DNA from: Opitutia bacterium
GTDB lineage: Bacteria; Verrucomicrobiota; Verrucomicrobiia; Opitutales; Opitutaceae
DNA length: 64,000 nt
Assembly (NCBI GenBank): GCA_016187925.1
Contig: JACPIS010000009.1
Span: 248,001 to 312,000, forward strand
Direction of reading: 5' to 3'
Shown here: in pieces, positions 1-9,478 of the stretch
Position numbering within the stretch: position 1 is the stretch's first letter
Layout: each line of letters opens with the position of its first letter
Notes under the pieces: model-generated
What the model was told of the DNA's origin: nothing
The model's database searches: none
Seen by the model: only the letters and a program-made list of their open reading frames with translations
Program-made: the position numbers and the translations under genes

Positions 1-577
1 GCGGCGCCAGCCGGTAATTCACCGCTGCCACGGCGTAACCGCGCGCGGCCCAGCGGGAATTCCATTCGGACAGCTGCGTGCTGTCGCCGCTGTCCCATCC
101 CCCGCCATGGACAACGACGATGCACGGCGCGAGCGCGATGCGGGCGGAGCGGTAGAAATCGAGCGTCAGGTCGCGGCCGTCGGCGCGCGCGTAGGTTTCG
201 GTTTTCCGCGGCACGGCGGGCAGCGCGTGCACGTAGAGCCGGTCGAACGCGAACGGCGCCGGCGTGCCGGCCGAGGTGCCCATCGCCACGGTCAATTGGC
301 GCGGCAAGTCGGCGGCCATCCGCCAGGCGGTAAGCGCCGGCCGCAGGAGGCCCGCCGCCGCCACACCGCAGAGCACGAGCAACGCGGCCCGCCCCGGTCC
401 CTCCGTCGAAATCCACGCGAGGGCGGCCAGGCCGAGCGGAAGGATCACGAGCAGGTGCCCGTATTCCGTGACCGCGACCGCCACCTTCCAGAGAAAGGTG
501 GAATCAGGCGCGCGGACAAAGTTCAACAGGGCCGCCAGCGCCGAGACCGTCCCGAGGATGAGCAATAGCCATTTCAT
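1..577 (-). CDS. Alpha/beta-hydrolase fold esterase, 3' part cut by window edge
   Basis: Reading from ATG at 577, 192 codons stay open to the window edge, so the C-terminal part with the expected catalytic Ser, Asp and His is missing. Residues 1-90 contain about three hydrophobic segments, suggesting a membrane-anchored N-terminus. From about residue 125 the sequence looks like an alpha/beta hydrolase: a strand followed by HGGGW (157-161), the oxyanion-hole motif of the hormone-sensitive-lipase/BD-FAE type esterases, then a YAVAAVNYRLAP segment typical of that family. The substrate cannot be predicted. The gene is transcribed away from the TonB-like gene pair. Family assignment is fairly secure; role is unknown. 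Confidence 0.75.
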   Translation of the reverse strand, partial: MKWLLLILGTVSALAALLNFVRAPDSTFLWKVAVAVTEYGHLLVILPLGLAALAWISTEGPGRAALLVLCGVAAAGLLRPALTAWRMAADLPRQLTVAMGTSAGTPAPFAFDRLYVHALPAVPRKTETYARADGRDLTLDFYRSARIALAPCIVVVHGGGWDSGDSTQLSEWNSRWAARGYAVAAVNYRLAP

Positions 578-634
578 GCACCGGAAGGATACGAGCCGGG
601 CCCGCCGGCGGGTGCAAGCGTCCGCGGGCCGCGG

Positions 635-1435
635 TCAGCGGTCGCTGTCGTTCACCTCGAAGAGAATCGGCACGCGCATGCGGGTGTTCACCTTGCGGCC
701 GGTCTTGATGCCGGGGCGGAACCTCCAGCGGTTCACGCCCTCGATCGCCGCCTCGTTGAATCCGGCGTGGCTCGTGCTGACGATGAACGGATCCCGCACG
801 TAGCCGTCGGAGTCGACAATGAACTCGACGACGACCTTCGCGCTCATCACATCGCGCTTCAGGTCGGCCGGGAAACGCGGCGCGGTCTGCGAAATCGGCT
901 CGGGCACGCGGTCGAGCTGCGAGAGGTTGAAAATGTCCTTCAGTCCGCCGGAGGTGCGCGGCCCGTGCGCGATGTTGACGGGGATCGACGTGAGTTTCGC
1001 CGCGCCGAGGTTCGACTGGACGTTCGGCCGCACGTCGAGCGGCTGCACGAAGGCGACATTGAGATCCACGGCCGACGGCACATCGGCCAGCATCGGGACG
1101 TCGACGCTCGGCGCCGCCTCCGACTCGTCGGAGAGTTCCTTGGGCATGTCGTCTTTCTCGGGCTCCAGCGGGGGCATGGCCATCATCTCGACCAGCGGCT
1201 CGTCTGCGACGACGTGCCTCTTGACCGGCTTGGGTGCGTTGAAACCCAGCAGGAACCACGCATGGACCCCGGCCGACAGCACAATCGCGACCCAGGAGAT
1301 GCGCGGCAGCTTGGGCAGGCCGTAGTAGCGCCAGTTGCCCGGATTTTTCACGGGGCCACCGGGGGGCAAGCTTTCTTTCGGCCAAGCGAGCTTGCGCGCC
1401 GGCTTGGTGTGACGGAGGTACAGCGTGGTCTCCAT
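635..1435 (-). CDS. TonB-like energy transducer (first paralogue)
   Basis: 266 residues. The start at 1435 follows a GGAGAGGAG ribosome-binding sequence about 12 nt upstream; a longer reading to 1672 lacks family features. One hydrophobic segment lies near residues 45-65, followed by a Pro/Glu-rich stretch and a C-terminal domain ending in the TonB_C pattern (VVVEFIVDSDGYV, then AAIEGVNRWRFRPG). In the TonB family this domain contacts outer-membrane receptors and passes on energy from ExbB-ExbD. No exbB, exbD or receptor gene is nearby, so the partner is unknown. A second TonB-like gene with the same layout lies at 2371-3165. Confidence 0.8.
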   Translation of the reverse strand: METTLYLRHTKPARKLAWPKESLPPGGPVKNPGNWRYYGLPKLPRISWVAIVLSAGVHAWFLLGFNAPKPVKRHVVADEPLVEMMAMPPLEPEKDDMPKELSDESEAAPSVDVPMLADVPSAVDLNVAFVQPLDVRPNVQSNLGAAKLTSIPVNIAHGPRTSGGLKDIFNLSQLDRVPEPISQTAPRFPADLKRDVMSAKVVVEFIVDSDGYVRDPFIVSTSHAGFNEAAIEGVNRWRFRPGIKTGRKVNTRMRVPILFEVNDSDR

Positions 1436-1631
1436 GGCATTATTAAACTCCTCTCCGGCTTTCGACGCCCTGCAGCTATTGGCGGAACATGAGCGTCCGT
1501 TGTGGTGACCCAAACGCCCGCGGCGCGCACATCCGCTAATGGGTCGCTGCACAACCGGTAATGCCGGGCCTCCCACCCTCTCCCGCCGCACCCGGCGTCT
1601 AAAGGTTTGCCCCCGCGCCGGCGATTGACCC

Positions 1632-2339
1632 ATGAACAAACCCGTGCGCCGCCTCGACCAGCTCCTCGCCAACCTCGGCTATTGCTCCCGCCGCGAGGCG
1701 CGCGGCTGGATCGAGGCCGGCCGCGTGACCATCGCCGGCGAGCCCGCGGACGATTTCGGCCGGAAGGCCGATCCCGCCACTGTGCGCGTCGACGGCGAGC
1801 CGCTCGACCACCCCGACGGCCTGTTGCTGCTTTTACACAAGCCGCTCGGTCTCGTCTGCTCGCACGACGACCGCGAGGGCCCGCGCGTCTACGATCTGCT
1901 CCCGCCGCGCTGGCGCCAGCGCAACCCGCAGGTCACCTCCATCGGCCGGCTCGACAAGGACACCAGCGGCCTCCTGCTCCTCACCGACCAAAGCGAACTC
2001 GTCCACCGCCTCACCTCGCCCAAGCACAAAGTCCCCAAAATCTACCGCGCCACGGTCGACACCGACTTGTCGCCCGGCCTCGGGCCGCTTTTTGCCAGTG
2101 GCACGCTTCAGCTCAAGGACGAGCAGGAGCCCTGCGCGCCCGCGCAGCTGCGCATCCTCGGGCCGCGCGAGGCCGAGCTCACGCTCACCGAAGGCCGTTA
2201 TCACCAGGTGCGCCGGATGTTCGCCAGCCAAGGCTGCGAGGTGCTCACGCTGCACCGCGCGCGCTTCGGCCACCTCGAGCTCGGCGACCTGCCCGCCGGC
2301 CAATGGCGCGAGCTGCCGCTGGACACGTTCGCCGCGTAG
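1632..2339 (+). CDS. rsuA: RsuA-family 16S rRNA pseudouridine synthase
   Basis: 235 residues, the usual length for RsuA. The N-terminal 60 residues form an S4 RNA-binding domain (RRLDQLLANLGYCSRREARG). The pseudouridine synthase domain follows with the catalytic-loop motif GRLDKDTSGLLLLT, containing the family's catalytic Asp, and the late motif EGRYHQVRRMFA. RsuA makes pseudouridine 516 in 16S rRNA; related RluB/E/F enzymes act on 23S rRNA and cannot be fully excluded by eye. The gene sits alone between two minus-strand TonB-like genes, with its start 196 nt from the divergent 1435 start. Confidence 0.88.
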   Translation: MNKPVRRLDQLLANLGYCSRREARGWIEAGRVTIAGEPADDFGRKADPATVRVDGEPLDHPDGLLLLLHKPLGLVCSHDDREGPRVYDLLPPRWRQRNPQVTSIGRLDKDTSGLLLLTDQSELVHRLTSPKHKVPKIYRATVDTDLSPGLGPLFASGTLQLKDEQEPCAPAQLRILGPREAELTLTEGRYHQVRRMFASQGCEVLTLHRARFGHLELGDLPAGQWRELPLDTFAA

Positions 2340-2370
2340 CAGCGCCGGTCGCGGGCGCGCCCGGCCGCGG

Positions 2371-3165
2371 TCATTCGGGCGGAGTGAGCTCGAACTTCAG
2401 GGGCACTTCCATGCGCGTCGCCACCTTGCGTCCGGAGAGCATGCCCGGCCGGAATTTCCAGCGTGCGACCCCGATGATCGCCGCGCTGTTGAACTCGGGC
2501 GCGTTCGTGCGCGTCACGCGCGGGTCGACCACGCGGCCTTCGGCATCCACCACGAACTCCACCACCACCATGACCGCCGTGAGATCGGGGCGGACATTCG
2601 CGGGGAAGTGCGGCGGCGGCTGTGCGATGGGCTGCGGAGCGCGGTCGAGCTGCGCCAGGTTGAAAATCGTGCCCCGCCCGCCGAGGCCGGCGCCACCCCG
2701 GCTGCGGATGGCGGGGATCGTCATCGATTTCAGCGTGTTCACATCGATGTCCACCCTCGGGCGAAAATCGACCGCCTGCGCGAAATCGCTCAGCGCCACG
2801 CTCGCCGGCGGCTCCGCCAGCTGCGGCACGGCGACCGCGGACGCGGACTCCTCGGCGAGTTCGCGGGGCTGGTCTTCATTCTCTTCCGGCGGCAGGGGCG
2901 GCATCTCCATCCGGATCACGCTCTCCGGCTTCGGAGCCGCGACCGGCCGGGCGGGCGCGGACGGCGAGGAGAACCCATAGAACATCGCGGCGTGCAATCC
3001 GGCGGCGGCCACGAACGCGATGGCGGAGGCCCAGCGCGTCTTCGGAACCGACGCGTAGCGCCAGCTGCCGGCGGACGGCGGCGTCAGCGGCAACCCCGGC
3101 ACGGAACCAGGCGGAAAGTGTGGGCGCGGGAGGTGCGGTTTGCGGGAGAGATTTTCAGTTTTCAT
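2371..3165 (-). CDS. TonB-like energy transducer (second paralogue)
   Basis: 264 residues with the same layout as the protein at 635-1435: short cytoplasmic part, one membrane span near residues 45-65, a Pro/Glu-rich linker, and a TonB_C domain (VVVEFVVDAEGRVVDP, then AAIIGVARWKFRPG). The shared GxWRY motif before the span and the shared FNLAQLDR/FNLSQLDR stretch show recent common ancestry. It probably carries out TonB-type energy coupling or cell-envelope anchoring, but no ExbBD genes are in view. The 31-nt gap to the convergent rsuA shows no clear terminator. Confidence 0.8.
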   Translation of the reverse strand: MKTENLSRKPHLPRPHFPPGSVPGLPLTPPSAGSWRYASVPKTRWASAIAFVAAAGLHAAMFYGFSSPSAPARPVAAPKPESVIRMEMPPLPPEENEDQPRELAEESASAVAVPQLAEPPASVALSDFAQAVDFRPRVDIDVNTLKSMTIPAIRSRGGAGLGGRGTIFNLAQLDRAPQPIAQPPPHFPANVRPDLTAVMVVVEFVVDAEGRVVDPRVTRTNAPEFNSAAIIGVARWKFRPGMLSGRKVATRMEVPLKFELTPPE

Positions 3166-3402
3166 AGGCGGGAGGAACGGAAGCGGTGGCGGGCAGGCGA
3201 CAGGAAGGGGCGAAGGTCCCGAAACTCAAGTGGCTCCGCGCGGCGTAACCACATCTTCGCAATCGCCGCGTCAAAACGCTCCACCTCCGCACCGCTGCGT
3301 TAATTTTGCGCAACGATCCCTGGCTGCGCGGAACCGGCCGGCTGCGCATCGCGCCGCCATTCGGAGCTTTTCACCCGCGCCCGTTTCGCCTCAGTTCACG
3401 GC

Positions 3403-3711
3403 ATGACTCTCCCCGTCCTTACCGGCGCGCAAAAGACGAAACTCCGCGGCCTCGGCCAGACCACTGCCGACGGCGCCTACCTCGGCAAGGAGGGCGCGAC
3501 ACCCGGCTTCGTCGCCGACTTCAACCGCCTGCTCGACGCCCGCGAGCTGGTGAAGCTGCGCTTCACCGCCGGCCAGGACCGCCACGAGCGCGCCGCCCTG
3601 TGCGAGCAACTCGCCGCCGCCACGCCCTGCGTGAACCTCGGTACCGTCGGCCACACCGCCCTCTTCTGGCGCCCCGGCCCGGGCGGTTCAAAACTCCTCG
3701 CGGGTAGCTGA
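3403..3711 (+). CDS. CRM-domain (YhbY-like) RNA-binding protein
   Basis: 102 residues. The whole protein matches the single-domain CRM/YhbY layout: LTGAQKTKLRGLGQ at the start, a GATPGFVADFNRLLDARELVKLRF core with the expected conserved Gly, and a C-terminal VGHTALFWRP strand (YhbY has a comparable G-x-x-x-x-x-Y-R end). Family members bind pre-50S ribosomal particles. Its last 24 nt overlap the end of the convergent NHL-repeat gene, an unusual tail-to-tail overlap. Confidence 0.82.
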   Translation: MTLPVLTGAQKTKLRGLGQTTADGAYLGKEGATPGFVADFNRLLDARELVKLRFTAGQDRHERAALCEQLAAATPCVNLGTVGHTALFWRPGPGGSKLLAGS

Positions 3712-6174
3712 GCTGAAAGCGCGACGGATCTGGCGCATCGCCGCCGCAGCTCCGGTCGCGAGGAAAAACCAGAGCGACGGGGCTCCCCCGCCGCCACCTC
3801 CGGAGCCCGAGCCCGGATTACCGCCCCCGCCGCCGGGGCTGGCCGTGACCGTCAGCGTGGCCTTGGCGCTCGTCGCGATGCCGAGTTCGTTGGTGATGAC
3901 CACCGAGTAGTCGCCCGCGTCGGACGAGCGCGCGTTGCTGAAACTGAGCGTGCTCGCTATCGCACCGGGAATGGCGGTGCCGTTGACCTGCCACTGGTAC
4001 GTCGGCTCAGGTACGGCGGCGGCCGCTACACCGAACGTCACACTTGCCCCAACCGCCACCGTCTGGCCCTGCGGCTGGGTCACAATGGTCGGAGCAGCGG
4101 CCACAAGGCCTTTACGAATCGTGTTGTCGGCGCAGGCGATGTAGAGCGCGCCGGTAGCATCGGCCGCAATGCCGGCCAGGCCATTGAACAGCGCGTCGTT
4201 CCCCACTCCGTCGCGGTGACTTGCCGCCGACCAGGATAACGAGCCACCGACGAGTTTAACCGTTCCGTCCGGGAAAAAGCGCGCAATCGCCGCCCGCGCG
4301 TTTCCCTCAGCCAGATAGACCTCGCCACCGGACGTAACGGCGACACGGAAGGGTGAGAATCCCGTGAGATTGTGCGTTTCCGTGGTTTGCGCGGTGACCT
4401 TAATCAGCCGGGAGTAAATGCTGTCACAGGCGTAGAGCGTGCCGTCGGGCGCGAAGGCCAGGCCACCCCAAAAAGTGTGGGGCCACGCGACCGAGCCAAG
4501 CATTTGCTCGCCGGTGACATTACCGTCCGGCGTCACTTTGCGCAGGTGCGCCCACCAGTAGCCGGAGTAGTCCGACGGATAGCCCCGCGATTCAGCGACC
4601 CAGATGCTGCCATCCGGAGCGACCGCGATGGAGGTCAGAAACCAGAATACCGCGGCGCGTCCCTGGCCATTTGTCGGTATTCCAGCCTTCCCTGAGCCCG
4701 CGAAAGTGGTGACCACGCCCGCAGGCGTGACCTTGCGGATCGTCGCTCGAGCATCGATGACGTAAAGATTGCCTGCGTGGTCGAGCGCGAGATCGCCTGG
4801 CGAATCGAAGCGAGCCGCCGCGCCCGTGCCGTCGACATAACCGCTTTGTCCCGCCGAGCCGGCAAGCGTCGTCACCGTGCCGTCGCGCGCGATGCGACGG
4901 ATCACGTAATTTGCCGTGTCCGCCACGTAGCACACGCCGTCGGGGGTCACGGCGATCCCGCTCGGCCAATTGAAACGCGCCGCCGTGCCAACTCCATCGG
5001 TCGAACCCTCGGCTTGGTCCGGGCGCAGCCCGGCCAACGTCGTGACAACGCCTGCGGGGGTAATCTTGCGGATGGCATTATTACCCCCATCGGACACGTA
5101 AACGTTGCCCGCCAGGTCGACGGCCAGGCCCTCCGGCGTACCAAACCGGGCGGCCGGACCGACGCCGTCGGCTGAGCCACCTTCACCACCCGCCAGCGTG
5201 GTAACCGCCCCGGCCGGCGTGATCGCGCGAATGCGTGAGGCGTCGGCCACGTAGAGATTGCCCGTCGGGCCGGTCGCGACGGCGTGGGGTAATTTGAATT
5301 CAGCCGCCGCACCTATGCCATCGGCAACACCTGCCACGCCGGGCCGGCCAACAAACGTTGTGACGACGCCGGCGGAAGTGACGCGGCGGATCGTGTAGTT
5401 GCCGAAATCCGGCACCGACAGCGTCCCGGCCGCGTCAACCGCGAGATTGAGCGGGTGGGAAAAACGCGCCTCCGATCCCGTGCCATCGACCGAGCCACGC
5501 CCGCCCGCAGTGCCAGCCAGGGTCGTCACGATACCGGCCGGCGTGATGCGGCGGATCGTGTGCGCGTCGGCGTCGGTGGCATAGATGATTCCGGCCGGGT
5601 CGACGACGATACCGCCAATGCCGTCGAAACGCGCCTCCGCGCCGGTGCCATCGATACTCGGCGGTTCCTGATATTCCTCGGTGCCGGCAATCGTCGTGAC
5701 TCTGCCGTCGAGGCCGACGCGCCGCACCGTCGAATATTCTCCCACATAGAGCGCGCCGGAGCGATCGGCCGCCACGTAATTCGGCCAGTGAAACCGCGCG
5801 GAGGCCAACGGTCCGTCGACCAAGCGCGCATCGCCCGGTTTGCCTGCCACGGTGGTGACGACGCCTTGCGGCGTGACTTGACGAATCGTGCCGTTGCCGG
5901 AATCCGCCACATAGAGATTGCCACGGCTGTCGATCGTGAGCCCTTTCGGACGGTTGAAGCGTGCCAAGCTGCCGGTGCCATCGGCCGTGCCGGCGCTGGC
6001 GGCACCCGCCAGGGTCGTGAAATAGTAGATCGGCGTCACGGGAGCCTCAGGCGGCGGAGTTTGCGCCGCCGCGGAGGCTGCCAGCAGCAGCGCCCCGAGG
6101 CTCCCGCTCAACGGGCGGCAGATCGACACCCATGCACCGGGGAAACGCGGGGGAATGAAAGCACGGCAGATCAT
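3688..6174 (-). CDS. Exported NHL-repeat protein with Ig-like domain and Gly-rich sorting tail
   Basis: 828 residues. An N-terminal signal peptide ends near AASAAAQ. Residues about 50-690 hold at least eight NHL-type blades of roughly 55-60 residues, each with the cadence 'DGTG-ARF..P.G..VD..GN.YV.D..N..IR..TPAGVVTT.AG'. NHL propellers are usually protein- or ligand-binding scaffolds. An Ig-like domain follows (about 700-785, with YQWQVNGTAI and DAGDYSVVITN). The C-terminus is a glycine run, a hydrophobic stretch (APSLWFFLATGAAAA) and basic residues, the three-part layout of CTERM sorting signals, closest in look to GlyGly-CTERM. Probably surface-exposed; function unknown. Confidence 0.8.
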   Translation of the reverse strand: MICRAFIPPRFPGAWVSICRPLSGSLGALLLAASAAAQTPPPEAPVTPIYYFTTLAGAASAGTADGTGSLARFNRPKGLTIDSRGNLYVADSGNGTIRQVTPQGVVTTVAGKPGDARLVDGPLASARFHWPNYVAADRSGALYVGEYSTVRRVGLDGRVTTIAGTEEYQEPPSIDGTGAEARFDGIGGIVVDPAGIIYATDADAHTIRRITPAGIVTTLAGTAGGRGSVDGTGSEARFSHPLNLAVDAAGTLSVPDFGNYTIRRVTSAGVVTTFVGRPGVAGVADGIGAAAEFKLPHAVATGPTGNLYVADASRIRAITPAGAVTTLAGGEGGSADGVGPAARFGTPEGLAVDLAGNVYVSDGGNNAIRKITPAGVVTTLAGLRPDQAEGSTDGVGTAARFNWPSGIAVTPDGVCYVADTANYVIRRIARDGTVTTLAGSAGQSGYVDGTGAAARFDSPGDLALDHAGNLYVIDARATIRKVTPAGVVTTFAGSGKAGIPTNGQGRAAVFWFLTSIAVAPDGSIWVAESRGYPSDYSGYWWAHLRKVTPDGNVTGEQMLGSVAWPHTFWGGLAFAPDGTLYACDSIYSRLIKVTAQTTETHNLTGFSPFRVAVTSGGEVYLAEGNARAAIARFFPDGTVKLVGGSLSWSAASHRDGVGNDALFNGLAGIAADATGALYIACADNTIRKGLVAAAPTIVTQPQGQTVAVGASVTFGVAAAAVPEPTYQWQVNGTAIPGAIASTLSFSNARSSDAGDYSVVITNELGIATSAKATLTVTASPGGGGGNPGSGSGGGGGGAPSLWFFLATGAAAAMRQIRRAFSSATREEF

Positions 6175-6318
6175 GACTGTTCTCCATTTGACAAGCCAGC
6201 ACCGTCAACCCGCTACTCCGGCCAAGGCGGCACTCTTCACTTCCGAACCGCCCGGCACAGCGGGCGGGGGCTTGACCGGTTTCGGCGACGGACGCACGGT
6301 GCGGTACAACTCTCCGTC

Positions 6319-7284
<966 letters not shown>

Positions 7285-7297
7285 GCGTGCTGGTTGC

Positions 7298-8377
7298 ATG
7301 ACCCTCGCCGACCTCGGCTGGACCGACGCCCTCGCCGCCGCCTTCGCCCCGCACGCCGCGGCGGGCCGGCGGCCGGCGCGCGTGACGCTCCAGCTGAAAG
7401 GGTTTTGGGAGGTCACCACGCCCGAGACCGCGCGCCTCGCCGAATGCACGGGCAAATTTCTCAACGAGACCACCGCCGTCGCCGACATGCCGGCCGTGGG
7501 TGACTGGGTGGCGATCGAGCCGCTGCCGGGCGACGACTTGCGCGCGCTCATCCACGCCGTGCTGCCGCGCCGCACCAAGTTCTCCCGCAAGGCCGCGGGC
7601 CTGCAGGAGGTCGAGCAGGTCGTGGCGGCCAACGTCGACACGGTCTTCCTCGTCAGCTCGCTCGACGCCAATTTCAACCTCCGCCGCATCGAACGCTATC
7701 TCGCCGCGGCCCGGGCCAGCGGTGCGCAGCCGGTCGTGGTGTTGAACAAATCCGACCTCACCAAACAGGCCGCCGCCCTGCGCGCGGAGGTGGAGGTCAT
7801 CGCGCGCGACGTGCCGGTGGTCGTGACCAGTGCGGTCAGACGCGGCGGCGTGAAGGCGCTGGCCGCTTGGCTGCAACCGCACACGACCGTAGCCTTTCTC
7901 GGCTCCTCCGGCGTCGGCAAATCCACCCTGATCAACGAGCTCGTGGGCGAAGAGGTGCAGTTCACGCAGGAAATCCGCGACATCGACGGCAAGGGCCGGC
8001 ACACGACCACGCAGCGCGAGTTGCTCATCTCGCCCGACGGCGTGCTCATCATCGACACGCCCGGCATGCGCGAGCTCCAGCCGTGGCAGGCCGACGAGGC
8101 GGTGGACGACGTCTTTGCCGACATCCGCGCGCTCACGCTGCGCTGCAAGTTCACCGACTGCTCGCACACCGTGGAACCCGGTTGCGCCATCGCCGCCGCG
8201 CTGGCCGACGGGACGCTGGCGCTGCCCCGCTGGCACAGCTACCAGCGGCTCCAGCGCGAGACCGCCTTCGAAGTGCGCCGCGTGGACCGTCGCGCCTCGC
8301 AGAAACACAAGACCGCGTGGAAAAAAGTCACCAAGCAGCTCCGCCAGCGCATCCGGGAAAAATCCGGCGAGGAGTGA
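7298..8377 (+). CDS. rsgA: RsgA, small-subunit-dependent ribosome-assembly GTPase
   Basis: 359 residues from ATG 7298, 13 nt after the preceding gene. An N-terminal OB fold is followed by a circularly permuted GTPase: G4 motif NKSDLT comes before the G1 P-loop GSSGVGKST and G3 DTPGM, the order that defines RsgA/YjeQ. A C-terminal zinc-binding motif CKFTDCSHTVEPGC (CxxxxCxHxxxxxC) is intact. RsgA helps mature and check the 30S subunit and releases RbfA. Nothing looks truncated. It may be co-transcribed with the dehydratase-like gene. Confidence 0.95.
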   Translation: MTLADLGWTDALAAAFAPHAAAGRRPARVTLQLKGFWEVTTPETARLAECTGKFLNETTAVADMPAVGDWVAIEPLPGDDLRALIHAVLPRRTKFSRKAAGLQEVEQVVAANVDTVFLVSSLDANFNLRRIERYLAAARASGAQPVVVLNKSDLTKQAAALRAEVEVIARDVPVVVTSAVRRGGVKALAAWLQPHTTVAFLGSSGVGKSTLINELVGEEVQFTQEIRDIDGKGRHTTTQRELLISPDGVLIIDTPGMRELQPWQADEAVDDVFADIRALTLRCKFTDCSHTVEPGCAIAAALADGTLALPRWHSYQRLQRETAFEVRRVDRRASQKHKTAWKKVTKQLRQRIREKSGEE

Positions 8378-8448
8378 CGCCGCCGGCGCGGCGGGCCCGG
8401 CGAGCGCAGCGTTGACCACAGGCGCGCATTCGCGAGAATGCCGTCACT

Positions 8449-9468
8449 ATGTTCACCATCCTCGGGACAGACGGGAAGGAATACGGACCGGTCACCGCCG
8501 GCAAGATCATGGAATGGATCCGCGACGGCCGCGCCAACCTGCAGACCAAGGCACGCCGCGAAGGCGAGACGGAGTGGAAGGCGCTCGCGGAATTTGCCGA
8601 GTTCACGCCGACCCACGCCGCGCCGCCCGCCATGGGTGCGGCCCCCGCCCCCGCTGCCGCGCCGGCGTCCGCCCCGGTGACACCCGCGGGTCCCGTCGAT
8701 GCCAAGGCCTACGCCGAGGAACTGCTGGCCCGCGGCGGCTCGGTCGACGTGTTCGGCTGCCTGAGCCAGAGTTTCCATCTGTGGACGGGAAATTTTCTCC
8801 CGCTCGTCGGTGTCACCCTGCTGGTGGGACTGGCGCAGGCGGTGATCGGCATGATTCCGCTCCTGGGCATGATCAGCGGCCTTTTCCTCAACGGCGTTTT
8901 CTACGGCGGCCTCTATTACTATTACCTCGGCAAGATGCGCGGCGAGCACCGGGAAGTGGGCGACGCCTTCGCGGGTTTCACGAAGGCGCTGGTACCGCTG
9001 ATGCTGACCTCGCTGCTGCAGGCGGGCCTAACCATCGCGATGGCCTTGATGTTCTTCGCCCCGTGGATCGGGTTTGTCATCCAGGTAATGCGGCACCCCG
9101 GCGCGCCCGGCGCCCTGCCCACCCTCAGTCCGCTGTTGATCGGGCTGGGCGGCATCGGAGCCCTCGTGATGCTGTTCATTTCCATCTCGTGGATTTTTTC
9201 CTTCGTGCTCGTGATCGACAAGGGCCTGGGGCCGTGGACCGCCCTGGCCGTGAGCTGGCGCGTGGTGACGCGAAACTGGTTCAGCGTGTTCTTCACCGTG
9301 CTGCTGGGCGCGATCCTGATGATGCTCGGCCTCATCGGCCTGTTCATCGGCATACTTTTCACCATCCCGCTGCTGATCGGCGCGACGCTCTACGCCTACG
9401 AGTCGCTCTGCAACCCGCCGCAGGTGCCGGCCGCGCCGGCCAACCCGGAGCAGCCGTTGCGCGGCTGA
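8449..9468 (+). CDS. GYF_2 (DUF4339) domain integral membrane protein
   Basis: 339 residues. Residues 1-55 form a GYF_2/DUF4339 domain (YGPV...IMEWIRDGRANLQT....EWK.L.E), usually a protein-interaction module. An Ala/Pro linker follows (about 60-85). The remaining 240 residues carry about six hydrophobic segments and look like a polytopic membrane domain of the DUF975/glycerophosphoryl-diester-phosphodiesterase membrane-region type, including a VIDKGLGPWTALAVSWRV loop. Many bacteria pair this domain with such membrane regions; the function is unknown. The downstream gene converges with only about 10 nt between stops. Confidence 0.7.
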   Translation: MFTILGTDGKEYGPVTAGKIMEWIRDGRANLQTKARREGETEWKALAEFAEFTPTHAAPPAMGAAPAPAAAPASAPVTPAGPVDAKAYAEELLARGGSVDVFGCLSQSFHLWTGNFLPLVGVTLLVGLAQAVIGMIPLLGMISGLFLNGVFYGGLYYYYLGKMRGEHREVGDAFAGFTKALVPLMLTSLLQAGLTIAMALMFFAPWIGFVIQVMRHPGAPGALPTLSPLLIGLGGIGALVMLFISISWIFSFVLVIDKGLGPWTALAVSWRVVTRNWFSVFFTVLLGAILMMLGLIGLFIGILFTIPLLIGATLYAYESLCNPPQVPAAPANPEQPLRG

Positions 9469-9478
9469 TGCCGCACGC

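Noticed and set aside
5455-6318. N-terminal extension of the dehydratase-like gene
   Set aside because: It runs antisense to the NHL-repeat gene, and family similarity starts at ATG 6319.
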